Below are positions 25,316 to 34,800 of a stretch of 50,641 nucleotides of DNA, one piece after another. The notes beneath the pieces were generated by a model. The model made no database searches. It worked only from the letters and a program-made list of their open reading frames with translations, and was not told the origin of the DNA. Origin of the DNA: Blastocatellia bacterium (GTDB taxonomy: Bacteria > Acidobacteriota > Blastocatellia > Chloracidobacteriales > Chloracidobacteriaceae); NCBI GenBank assembly GCA_019695185.1, contig JAIBAN010000059.1, forward strand, positions 1-50,641. The letters are read 5' to 3'. The position numbers were made by a program, and so were the translations under genes. Within the stretch, counting starts at the first letter, position 1, and every line of letters starts with the position of its first letter.

Positions 25316-28300
25316 ATGGTGACCAGGCTTGACCATTCTACATTTGAAGTCATCCGCGACCGGTTGCGGGTCAGCGGTGAAACACTGGCTGCCCGGACCA
25401 CGGCGCTCAACGAGGAACGCAAACGTCTGTTTGGCGGAATTGAATGCCTGCTGCTGACGACGGAACGGATTCGAACCGAACAAAACTGCATTCCCTGTGA
25501 TGTGGCCTGGGTTGATAACCGCCTGGTGGTTGGCTTTCAGGTGTTTTTTGGCCTCAAACGCGAAGTGGCGGTGGCGGATGTCTTCAGTCTCTTCGGTTGT
25601 GAAAAGACTGAAACCGGCTTGGGGTTGGTTCCGATTGGGCCTGAGTCGAGCCAATATTTCCTGCGGGATGAAGCGTTCCTGCGCGATTTTGACGAAGTGT
25701 TTCGTTACTTTCGCAACGCCAGGCCGATTCAGGTCAGGCTGGTGGAGGGCAAACTGCTGCTGGTCTTTCAAACCGGGGCCGATTTTCGTGACAGCAAAGT
25801 CCTGCGCTGGGCCGTCGGCATGGATGGAACCATTTCCTACATGGACAACCGGGGTGAGCGCGACCACCTCTGGCCCGCTTCCTGCGACTTTGAATGGACG
25901 CCAACCAGTCCGGATAACCAGGTTTTGGGCCGCCATTCGCACATTTCGGTTTGTGACGAGATGTTTGTCGAAACCATCGGCGGCGATTTGACCATCAAGC
26001 TTGAGAACAACACCGAGGATGGCCTGGGAGCCTACCGCGAACCGGTCGAAGACCCCTTTCAGTCGCTCGACGATGCCCAGGTTTTCTATACCCGGTTGGC
26101 AGGGCTGATTTTGCTTAAAATATTGCCCTACGGGGAGAAAAACTGGCGCTATCTGGTTTTCAACCGCCGCACCAAAACCGTGCAACGGATTGACCAACTG
26201 GGTCAGGGTTGCCTGCGCCTGCCGGAACAACAGGGAATTCTGTTTCCGGGCGGGTATTGCCTCAATGACGGTACCTGCCGGATTTTTGCGGATGCCCAAG
26301 GGTTGGAACTGCTTCGGATTGTGCGGGCTCCGAATGGCGAGGACGTGCTCTATGCCTTTCGCAACCGGTCCCTGAATCAGGTTTTGCTGCTCCCATACAA
26401 TGTGATTCGCAAAGAGGTGGCTCCCGTTCTGACCGGCAAAGGGGTTGCCCTCGCCGCCGATGGAACGTTGTTTTTGGTCAAACCGGAAACCGACGAACCC
26501 GCACGGGTCCATCCCATCCAGGTCTGGCAAACGCCGTTTGTGAGCGATACGCACGCCGCCGCCGGTCTGAAAACCGGCTCGTTTCTGGAAACGATTGGCA
26601 ATGCGGAACTGGTGCGGGGGCTGGCGGACCTGCTGGCCCTGGAACGTCTGGCGGTTTTGCCCGAACCCTCCGGGCAGGATTTTGAAACCATCAGCCGTGC
26701 CGCCAACCGGTTGTTGGACCGCTACCATTGGCTGGGTCACGAGGCTGTGGGCAATTTACGTGAACCCATCACAACCATCGGAAAAACTGCCGAAACCGCG
26801 CTCCGCGAGTTTGAGAAAACCGAAGCCCTACGCAAAGCTGCGGCTGAGTCCGTGGCGGCGGTGGAAAAACGGCTGGAAGAGATTGAACAGGAATTTTCCC
26901 GGACCACAGCCACCGAGCTTGGGGTTTTTCTGGAAATGTTGGGGAAACTGCGTTCCGAACAGGGAACCTGTATCAGCCTGCGTGAGGTGCGCTTTGCCGA
27001 CCTCGCCCGGCTGGCTGAACTGGAAGCCCGCTGCTGTACGGAATTTGACCGGATTGGAGCGGAAACAGTCCTTTTTTTGCAAACCCCTGCTGCTTTTGCC
27101 CCGCTGCAAAGGCAGGTGGAAGCGGTGCAGGGCAAACTGGCCCGGATTTCTTCCGCGTTTGAAGCAACGACGTTGACAACGGAACTGGAAAGCATCCGCC
27201 AGCAATTGACCGGGCTGACCGAAACGCTCAACACCCTGACAGTCGCTGATGCGCGGGTTCGGACTTCCATTCTGAGTGAGATTTCAGTGGTCCTGGGCCA
27301 GCTTAACCTGGTGCGGGCACAGCTTGAAACCCGGCGGCAGGAGCTGGTCCGGGCCGAAAGTGCAGTTGAATTTGCCGCCCAGCTCGGACTTTTGGCCCAG
27401 ACCGGAGCCGGTGCCCTGCAACTGGCCACCACTCCGGAATCCTGCGACAGCCAATTGGCCAGCCTGCTCCTGCGCCTGGAGGAAGTCGAAACCCGGTTTG
27501 CCGATTGCCCGGAATATGTTGTGCAATTGACGGAACAACGGCTGGACATGACCCGGACCTTTTCCCAAAAACGGCAATACCTGCTGGAAGAACGGGTCCG
27601 GTTGGCGGAACAGACGCGGCAGACCGCCGACCGCCTGTTGCAGAACCTCGCCCATCGGGCCGGACAACTGCCCAGCCCCGAAGCGCTCAACACTCTGTTT
27701 GCCGCCGACCCGACCTTGCTCAAAATTCGTGAACTGGGGCGGAAACTCCGTGACCTGCAACACGAAATCGCGGCAGATGACCTGGAAGCCCAACTCAAAG
27801 CCCGTCGGGAAGAGGCGTTCCGTACCCTGCGCGACCGACATGAGCTGTATGACGACAACCACCGCCTGATTCGGTTTGGCCGCCATCGCTTTGCCGTCAA
27901 TGTCCAATCGGCGGAACTGGTCCTGACCTGCCGGGATGAGGTTCTGGGGCTGCATCTGACGGGAACGGAATTTTTCCAACCCGTGGAGGTTGATTTCAAA
28001 CCAGCAGACCGGGCGACCTGGGAACAGAGGTTGATTTCTGAAAATGAGGCGGTGTATCGGGCTGAATATCTGGCTTTTCAGGTTTTTTCTGAGATCGTAT
28101 CTCACCGCCTCTGCGGTGAAGAAAAACAGGACCATCAAACTTTGCTTGAACTCGTCCGCAAAACTGCTGAAGTTCGCTCCGGCGAAGGGTATGAGCACGG
28201 CGTGCATGACGAAGATGCAGCCCGCCTTGTGCATGCTTTACTGAAATTGCACGGGAGTGTTGGGCTTTTGCGGTTTGCACCAAAGGCGCGGGCGGCAGCC

Positions 28301-30241
28301 CTGTTGTTCTGGGCTTTTGCGGTGGACGAGAAGGCTCGCCACCGGATGCGTTCCCAGGTGCAAAAACTGGCGACCCTCCGCACCTGTTTTCCCAAGCAGA
28401 ACGCGGTGGAACAGTTTTGCCGGGAACTGGGAGTTGAAATTGAGACATTTTTCAAACAACTTCACCGCAGAGACTCAGAGGAGGCGCAGAGTTTCGCTGA
28501 GTGTTTGAGTGCGGCTTTTTACCTGTTTGAAGAACTGGCACAGGATTCACCGGAGTTTGTGCAAAGCCTGGAATGTGCAGAGTTGCTGAAGGCATTGCGC
28601 CTGCATCTCGCCAAACAGGGGCAACGGTTGTCCTTTGAGGTTGCTTCCGAACAGGTGCAAACCGACCTCCCGACAGCGCTTACGCTGGCACGGGCCTGGA
28701 TTGACGGGTTTGTTGCAGCAACTGGACAAAGGCAAACCTATGGCCATGTGGCCGCCGAGGCCACTGGCTGGCTCCTGGTGGAAACCCTCCTGCCCCAGCG
28801 AACCGAAACCGCTTCCACGATGGTCAGGGTTGAATCATTGGCTGGAAATCACCCTCGCATCGAGGGGGGAACTTTGAACCTCCGGTTGGATGAATTTCTG
28901 GAACGGTTGCAGGCCTTTGAAGCGGTGGCCGTGCCGCGTTTCCGCCATTTCCAGGAAATGCGTTCCCGACTGCTTTCCGAGGCCCGGACAACCCTCAATC
29001 CGGCTGGCCTCAAGCCCAACGTGATGGGGGCATTTGTGCGGAATCAGTTGATTCAACAGGTGTACCTGCCTTTCATCGGAGACAACCTCGCCAAACAAAT
29101 CGGCGCTGCCGGTGAAGCCCGCCGGGCAGACCTGATGGGATTGCTGCTCCTGATTTCACCGCCCGGTTACGGAAAAACGACGCTCCTTGAATATGTGGCT
29201 GACCGCCTGGGGCTCCTCTTTGTCAAAATCAACGGCCCGGCACTTGGTGCCCACGTGACCACCTTGGACCCGGCTGCCGCACCTCATGCCACCGCCCGGC
29301 GTGAAGTCGAGAAAATCAACTTCGCCTTGGAACTGGGAACCAACTGCATGCTCTATGTGGATGACATTCAGCATACCAGCGCCGAATTTTTGCAGCAGTT
29401 TCTTTCGCTCTGTGACGCCCAGCGGACCCTTGACGGGGTGTGGCAGGGTCGGGCCAAACGCTATGACCTGCGCGGCAAACGGTTTGCCGTGGTAATGGCG
29501 GGAAATCCTTATACCGAATCGGGCGAACGCTTTCGCATTCCGGACATGCTGGCCAACCGGGCCGATGTTTTTAACCTGGGCGATATGGTGGCGGGCAAAG
29601 AAGACCTGTTCGCCTTCAGTTATCTGGAAAACGCTTTGACCTCAAACCCGTTTTTGCGTCCGCTGACCACCCGCGACCCGCAGGACCTGCCGTTGCTGGT
29701 GCGGATGGCCAAAGGGGAACCGGTCGCCGCCGACCAGTTAAAGCATCCGTACCTGCCCGGCGAACTGGCTGACATTACGGCGGTTTTGCAGAAACTGCTC
29801 ACCGTGCAGGAGGTGGTGATGAAGGTCAACCGCGGTTACATCGAATCAGCTTCCCAGACTGCTGCCTTCCGGACGGAACCGGCCTTCAAACTGCAAGGCA
29901 GCTACCGGAACATGAATAAAATTGCGGAAAAAATTGCGCCGGTGATGGATGAACGGGAACTTCAGGCCGTGATTGACGTCCATTACACCTCAGAGGCGCA
30001 AACCCTGACCACCGAAGCCGAGCAGAATCTGCTCAAGCTGGCCGAAATCCGCCAGCGAATGGACAACGTGCAACGCTCCCGGTGGAACGAAATCAAACAC
30101 ACGTTTCAACGACAGCAGCTTGTAGGCGGTACCGAGAACGACCCCATTTCCCGTGTGGTCGGCCATCTCAACCTGATTGTCAGCGGTCTGGCCGGAATCG
30201 AGGCTGCCCTGGCAAACAGCATACAGATAAAGAATTCATAA
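25316..30241 (+). CDS. Giant AAA+ ATPase of the flotillin-linked 'DNA repair ATPase' type
   Basis: 1641 residues from the ATG at 25316, with CAGGA 8 nt upstream. The N-terminal half (about 1-470) resembles the long regions annotated in this family (DUF3686-type). The middle (about 480-880) is rich in coiled coil. The C-terminal AAA+ domain has Walker A PPGYGKTTLL (K1287) and Walker B MLYVDDIQ (D1349, D1350), then a sensor-1-like VVMAGNPY and an Arg-rich DMLANRADVF. Family members are labelled DNA repair ATPase, but the constant linkage to YqiJ and flotillin argues for a membrane-associated remodelling role; that is inference. Oddities: two segments near residues 929-935 and 1049-1059 are made of CGCAGAG-family repeat DNA. 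The likely hydrolysis product partners are the preceding two proteins. Confidence 0.88.
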   Translation: MVTRLDHSTFEVIRDRLRVSGETLAARTTALNEERKRLFGGIECLLLTTERIRTEQNCIPCDVAWVDNRLVVGFQVFFGLKREVAVADVFSLFGCEKTETGLGLVPIGPESSQYFLRDEAFLRDFDEVFRYFRNARPIQVRLVEGKLLLVFQTGADFRDSKVLRWAVGMDGTISYMDNRGERDHLWPASCDFEWTPTSPDNQVLGRHSHISVCDEMFVETIGGDLTIKLENNTEDGLGAYREPVEDPFQSLDDAQVFYTRLAGLILLKILPYGEKNWRYLVFNRRTKTVQRIDQLGQGCLRLPEQQGILFPGGYCLNDGTCRIFADAQGLELLRIVRAPNGEDVLYAFRNRSLNQVLLLPYNVIRKEVAPVLTGKGVALAADGTLFLVKPETDEPARVHPIQVWQTPFVSDTHAAAGLKTGSFLETIGNAELVRGLADLLALERLAVLPEPSGQDFETISRAANRLLDRYHWLGHEAVGNLREPITTIGKTAETALREFEKTEALRKAAAESVAAVEKRLEEIEQEFSRTTATELGVFLEMLGKLRSEQGTCISLREVRFADLARLAELEARCCTEFDRIGAETVLFLQTPAAFAPLQRQVEAVQGKLARISSAFEATTLTTELESIRQQLTGLTETLNTLTVADARVRTSILSEISVVLGQLNLVRAQLETRRQELVRAESAVEFAAQLGLLAQTGAGALQLATTPESCDSQLASLLLRLEEVETRFADCPEYVVQLTEQRLDMTRTFSQKRQYLLEERVRLAEQTRQTADRLLQNLAHRAGQLPSPEALNTLFAADPTLLKIRELGRKLRDLQHEIAADDLEAQLKARREEAFRTLRDRHELYDDNHRLIRFGRHRFAVNVQSAELVLTCRDEVLGLHLTGTEFFQPVEVDFKPADRATWEQRLISENEAVYRAEYLAFQVFSEIVSHRLCGEEKQDHQTLLELVRKTAEVRSGEGYEHGVHDEDAARLVHALLKLHGSVGLLRFAPKARAAALLFWAFAVDEKARHRMRSQVQKLATLRTCFPKQNAVEQFCRELGVEIETFFKQLHRRDSEEAQSFAECLSAAFYLFEELAQDSPEFVQSLECAELLKALRLHLAKQGQRLSFEVASEQVQTDLPTALTLARAWIDGFVAATGQRQTYGHVAAEATGWLLVETLLPQRTETASTMVRVESLAGNHPRIEGGTLNLRLDEFLERLQAFEAVAVPRFRHFQEMRSRLLSEARTTLNPAGLKPNVMGAFVRNQLIQQVYLPFIGDNLAKQIGAAGEARRADLMGLLLLISPPGYGKTTLLEYVADRLGLLFVKINGPALGAHVTTLDPAAAPHATARREVEKINFALELGTNCMLYVDDIQHTSAEFLQQFLSLCDAQRTLDGVWQGRAKRYDLRGKRFAVVMAGNPYTESGERFRIPDMLANRADVFNLGDMVAGKEDLFAFSYLENALTSNPFLRPLTTRDPQDLPLLVRMAKGEPVAADQLKHPYLPGELADITAVLQKLLTVQEVVMKVNRGYIESASQTAAFRTEPAFKLQGSYRNMNKIAEKIAPVMDERELQAVIDVHYTSEAQTLTTEAEQNLLKLAEIRQRMDNVQRSRWNEIKHTFQRQQLVGGTENDPISRVVGHLNLIVSGLAGIEAALANSIQIKNS
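28102..28119 (+). repeat. Coding palindrome of the CGCAGAG repeat family (first)
   Basis: TCACCGC and GCGGTGA flank CTCT inside the ATPase gene, read in frame as Ser-His-Arg-Leu-Cys-Gly-Glu. The sequence matches the intergenic CGCAGAG-type repeats seen at 23220-23311. Confidence 0.55.
28461..28491 (+). repeat. Coding segment of the CGCAGAG repeat family (second)
   Basis: TTCACCGCAGAGACTCAGAG followed by GAGGCGCAGAG, read in frame as His-Arg-Arg-Asp-Ser-Glu-Glu-Ala-Gln-Ser. It has the TCACCGCAGAG end and CGCAGAG core of common dispersed repeats, so a repeat copy appears to have been fixed inside the ATPase coding sequence. Confidence 0.6.
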
Positions 30242-30249
30242 TTTTATAT

Positions 30250-30324
30250 CCACGAAGAACAGGAAGAAACACGGAGATAAATCAAAAAATTTGCTTCCTT
30301 CGTGTTTCTTCGCGTCTTTCGTGG
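30250..30324. repeat. Imperfect inverted repeat of the CCACGAA family
   Basis: A left arm starting CCACGAAGA and containing GAAACACGGA (30250-30275) pairs imperfectly with a right arm ending CGTCTTTCGTGG (30296-30324). It lies in the gap after the ATPase gene. Similar CCACGAA/TTCGTGG repeats are widespread in bacteria with repeat-rich gaps. Confidence 0.6.
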
Positions 30325-30344
30325 ATGAATCTGTGGAACCCGTT

Positions 30345-31016
30345 ATGAAACCATTTGTGCTTGAACATTTCCGCATTCGCCAGCAGGGGCTCCCGGTCCG
30401 GTGTGAGATTTGCCATCAATCCGACCGGTTTAACCCAACCACCGGCTGTTGCGACCGGTGTGACCGGGCTGCCCAGGCATTGCCGATTCCGAGAAGGAAA
30501 CCGCAGGGCATTGCCCTGCATGACCTGGACCTGGAATTTATGTTGCGTTCCCGCCTCAATGCTGAACTTGAACCCGACGAATGTGTGTTGTGGCTGGGGC
30601 ATCCGGTTTCCCCCAAAATGCAATATTGGGGAGCAGCTTTCCTTTTCGGAGCACTCTATGTGATTGCCCTGTGGCAGATTTTTTCACTGGCTGGCAGCTT
30701 TGCCTGGATTTTGCTGGCAACGGCTTTCTTTGGTTACACCTTTTATGTGCTGCGGAAAAGTTATCAGGCAATTCCCATCCTCTATGTGTTGACCAACCAG
30801 AGAGCGATTGTCGTCACGCATTGTCACGAACCGGTGTTTCATTCCTACCTGCCGCATCGGGTCGCCGGGTACAAATATGTCTCCCGTGATGATGGTTCGG
30901 CGGATTTGATTTTTGGCACCTCGGTTGTTTATGGTTCTCCCGAACCTTTCGGTTTTTTAAGAGTCAAAAAACCCCAGGAGGTAGAAAAACTCATCCAGGA
31001 AAATTTCCCGGTCTGA
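30345..31016 (+). CDS. Zinc-ribbon membrane protein with PH-like C-terminus (paralogue 1)
   Basis: 223 residues from the ATG at 30345; upstream in-frame sequence runs through the repeat. The N-terminal four-Cys motif CEICHQ...CCDRC (about 22-41) looks like a zinc ribbon. Two hydrophobic segments (about 95-115 and 118-137) are followed by a region with YVLTNQRAIVV and GSADLIFGTSVV that resembles bacterial PH-like (bPH/DUF304-type) domains. The next gene, 5 bp downstream, is a paralogue with the same order of parts. Function unknown; it may be cotranscribed with the ATPase (103-bp gap holding a repeat). Start choice and PH-like assignment are tentative. Confidence 0.75.
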   Translation: MKPFVLEHFRIRQQGLPVRCEICHQSDRFNPTTGCCDRCDRAAQALPIPRRKPQGIALHDLDLEFMLRSRLNAELEPDECVLWLGHPVSPKMQYWGAAFLFGALYVIALWQIFSLAGSFAWILLATAFFGYTFYVLRKSYQAIPILYVLTNQRAIVVTHCHEPVFHSYLPHRVAGYKYVSRDDGSADLIFGTSVVYGSPEPFGFLRVKKPQEVEKLIQENFPV

Positions 31017-31021
31017 ACCCT

Positions 31022-31717
31022 ATGAGCACCGCGCCCGCCCCACAGTTTCGCATTCGCAGTGAACGTCCGCCCGAACGGTGCGAAGTCTGCCATCAGGCTG
31101 ACCGGTTTGACCCGGAAACCGGAGCCTGTGGGCGGTGCCAGCAATTGCTGGTACGGCCACTCCAGATTCCACCTGTTTTAACTGTCTTGGACCCCACCCG
31201 GATTGATTTGCCCCACCAGCAGCGGAACGGATTACAGGCCGCCTTGAATGTGGATGAGGACCTTTTTTGGTGCGGAAAACCAGTATTGGAGGTTGAGGAA
31301 AAAGTGGTTACCAACCCCAGATGGCTTTTGGTTTTTGCAGGGGTGGTGTGCTTTTCGGTATTTGTGATTCCGGATATGGCCTTGGCAGCGTTTTCCAACC
31401 CGCTGCTTTGGTATCTTTTTCTGTTTGCCCTGATTTCCAATTTTGGCAGTTTCCTGATTGCGAAAAGAAAAGAACGATTTGTCTATGCCGTAACCAATCA
31501 ACGGGTTTTGGTCCTATCATTCGGACGCTGTATCACGGTTCAGACACTCTGGAAAGATAACCTTGGCAGGGTCAGCCGGGTTCCCAAGGAAAAAGGTGCC
31601 GGCGATTTGGTCTTTCAAACCCGCATTGCCGGAGTCCCTGTACCGGCTTTGACCTTTTCGGATATTCCGGATGTCTGTGAAGTTGAAAACATCGTACGCA
31701 CGGTTTTTCGCGCCTGA
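31022..31717 (+). CDS. Zinc-ribbon membrane protein with PH-like C-terminus (paralogue 2)
   Basis: 231 residues; ATG 5 bp after the stop of the upstream paralogue. Same layout: RIRSE..PPERCEVCHQADRFDPETGACGRC zinc-ribbon-like segment (four Cys), two hydrophobic segments (about 98-118 and 124-145), then YAVTNQRVLVLSF and AGDLVFQTR, a bacterial PH-like signature. The pair shows clear tandem duplication (CEICHQSDRFNPTTGCCDRC against CEVCHQADRFDPETGACGRC) but has diverged strongly elsewhere, especially around the membrane segments. Likely cotranscribed with its neighbour. Function unknown; membrane location inferred. Confidence 0.78.
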   Translation: MSTAPAPQFRIRSERPPERCEVCHQADRFDPETGACGRCQQLLVRPLQIPPVLTVLDPTRIDLPHQQRNGLQAALNVDEDLFWCGKPVLEVEEKVVTNPRWLLVFAGVVCFSVFVIPDMALAAFSNPLLWYLFLFALISNFGSFLIAKRKERFVYAVTNQRVLVLSFGRCITVQTLWKDNLGRVSRVPKEKGAGDLVFQTRIAGVPVPALTFSDIPDVCEVENIVRTVFRA

Positions 31718-31728
31718 AAAACTCCTGC

Positions 31729-31757
31729 TTGGCGAAGCCGGGTGACTCCGATACAAT
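31729..31757 (+). promoter_or_regulatory. Sigma70-like promoter for the second propeller sensor
   Basis: -35 TTGGCG (31729-31734), 17-bp spacer, -10 TACAAT (31752-31757), about 100 bp before the ATG at 31860. It follows the stop of the paralogue pair, so the sensor is probably a separate transcript. Confidence 0.45.
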
Positions 31758-31859
31758 CAGGCCGCGCAGACAACCGTCACTGCCTCCTGTCCTTCAGGTT
31801 TTACCGATTCCATCCAGCCCCGCACCTATTTACTTCATGCCTGAGTTGGGAATTTCGCT

Positions 31860-34800
31860 ATGAAGTTCAAACCAGCCCGTTTGACCGCTGTTGTTGTTTT
31901 CGGAATTGCCTTTGGGCTGGCGTTTGTCTGTGGGTTGCACGAAACCACCAGCCTGCCGGCGGCGAAAGCCCAAACCCAGCCCTCATCTGCCCCGGCAACC
32001 GTACCTTCTCTCATAGAAGGTGAACGTCCCTCCTTCCGGTTTTATGCAGAACGGGACGGGCTGCCGCAAAACGCCGTGATGGATGTGACATTGGACCGGA
32101 AAGGTTATCTGTGGGTGGGCACGCAAAATGGCGCTGCCTGCTTTAACGGACGCACCTGGACGGTGGTCAATCTGCCCAACCGGCGCTTGTCCAATTCGGT
32201 TCAGGCCCTGCTGGCGGCCTCCGACGGAAGTCTCTGGATTGGCACATACGGGGCCGGCCTTTCCCGCCTGAAGGACGGAAACTGGACGACCTTTGACAAA
32301 CAGTCCGGGCCGTTTGCCTCAAACGTAGTGACAGCGCTGCTGGAAACCTCGACGGAAGGACGCTCCCTGATTTGGGCCGGAACCGAAGACGGTCTGTTTC
32401 AGTTTGACGGCACCTTGTGGAAACGGGCGGACCAGCCTACCTGGGGCCTGACGCAGCCGCTGGCCGTCATCAGCCTGCTGGAAACCGCCACCGCGCAGGG
32501 ACAACCGGTCATTTGGGCCGGCACCCGCAACCAGGGGCTGGTCCGGTTGGAGAACAACCGGTTCACAGTGTTGCAGACAGCCAACTCCGGTTTGCCGGGC
32601 AATACCGTTTTCAGCCTGACCGAAACACCGCAAGCCAGTGGAAGCCGGTTCCTGTGGGTGGGAACCAATCTGGGAACTGCCTGTGTGGCACCGGCAGAGG
32701 GCGAAACCCAGGGGCCGGAGTTTCACCCCGACCGGTTGCGCTGGCAGTCCTTCACACCTCGGAATTCACCCCTGCCGCATGGCGAAGTCCGGGCAGTGCA
32801 GGCCGTCACAGATACTTTCGGCAGGCAGACGGTTTGGCTGGGAACCTACAACGGCGGGCTGGCACGTCTTTCCTATCCGGATGGACTGACTCAACCGCCC
32901 GTGGCGGAGCAGCTTGCATGGCAGGTTTTCAACCCCCGCAATGTGCTTTTTCCGGACAATTGCATTCGCAGTTTCTGCCCGGTTCCCAACGGTCCGGGCC
33001 GCGTAACCCTGTGGATTGGCACCAACCACAGTGGGCTGGCATGTTTTGAGCCAAACAACTGGACGACCTTTGACCCGAAATCCTCGCCCTTGCCGGGCAA
33101 TGTGGTCCGCAGTTTTTGCGAAACCCTTTCCGCTGTCGGGAAAAGCCAAATCTGGCTGGGAACCGACGGGGCCGGCATTGCCTGCCTCGAATGGGAGGCG
33201 AAGCAGCCGGTCTGGACGCTCTATTCCAAGAGCAATTCGGGCCTGCTGGAGGATGATATTTCCTCCATCATCGAAGGTCGGGGGCCGGGGGGAAGCCGCC
33301 AGATGTGGTTTGGCACGTACAGCGGCGGGCTTTCCTGTCTGGACAACGGAAGCTGGAAAACGTTCACGCCGGAAAATTCCGGCTTGCCGCACATCAGCGT
33401 TTCCTGTCTGGCTTTGGCCCCGGACGACAGCTCGGAACCTGGGCTGTGGGTGGGAACCTATGGCGGCGGGATTGGCCGGTTCCACAAACAACAATGGGAG
33501 GTTTTCAATACGGGAAATTCCGGTATTCCCAACGACCGGGTGGAACGGATTTGGGTTCGGAAAACCAAAACCGGAACCCGGCAGGTATGGGTCGGAACTG
33601 GAAATCAGGGGATGGCCTGTCTGGAAAACGGGGTTTGGAAAATCTTCACAAGCCAGAACTCGGCCCTGCCCAACAATCTGGTCTACAGTTTTTGGGAAAC
33701 CACCGACACCCAGGGCAATCCGGTGCTGTGGGCCGGAACCGGCAGCGGTGTGGTCCGGCTCAATCCCGACGCGCCGGAAACGACCTGGAAACCACTTTCC
33801 GAAGCTGAATATCCCGCGCTGGCTTACAAGGTCGTCAGCCGGATTTTGGAAGACCACTCCAAAAGACTTTACCTTTGTACTTTTCAGGGAATCGTCCGCT
33901 TGACACCCCGCGTGCCCACTCCGGAAAACACGGCTGAATTTGACACCTATACCTTTACCACCGAAGACGGTCTGCCGGGAAACGGGGTCAATCCCGGCGC
34001 GGCGCTGTGTGACCGGACCGGCAACATCTGGGTTGGAACGCTCTATGGTGCGGCCCGCCTGACCCCGGCTCCGCTGCCGTCGGCCAGTTCTGCCAAACCG
34101 CTGGTGCTGGAACACCTGCGGGTGAATCAACAGGAACGGACACTGGCTCCGGAAACGGTTTTTACCTATGCGGAAAACAACCTGACTTTTGAATTTGCCC
34201 TGCTGAGTTTTTTCCGTTCGCAGGAAACGCGCTTTCGCACTCAGCTCATTGGATTTGAACCCCAGCCGCTGCCCTGGTCGGGGCAAACCCGCCGCGAATA
34301 TACCAACCTGGGGCCGGGAAGCTATACCTTTCAGGTGTGGGGCCAGGACCATGCCGGCAATCAAACCGGACCGGTTTCATGGAGCTTTGTCATCAAACCG
34401 GCTCCCTGGAAGTCCGTGTGGGCATGGTTGCTGTATGCGATGCTCCTGCTTTCAGGGGGAAACGCCCTGTATTCCTGGCGGGTCAGGTTGCTGCACCAAC
34501 GTCAGGAAGTCCGGCTGGCCGCCCTGCGCCAACTGCTTGACAGTATTCAGGTCATCAATTCCAAGCTCGATTTGAGAACGGTGCTGGAAAAAATCGTTGA
34601 GGAAAGCGCTTTGCTGATTCAGGCCCAACCCGGAGCGGTGGGGTTGATGGAAGGCAACCGGCTGGTGTTCAAACGGGTCTGGCTGGAAGGCAACTGGACC
34701 GAAAACCCGATTACCTTTGAATTAGGGCAGGGGATTGCCGGCAAAGTTGCCGCCACGGCCCAACCCATTATGGCCAACACGCCGGTGGAAACGATGTCCA

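Noticed and set aside
25316..30241. ATPase as a confirmed DNA repair enzyme
   Set aside because: The database-style label is not supported by any nuclease, helicase or DNA-binding motif visible here; linkage to flotillin suggests a membrane role instead.
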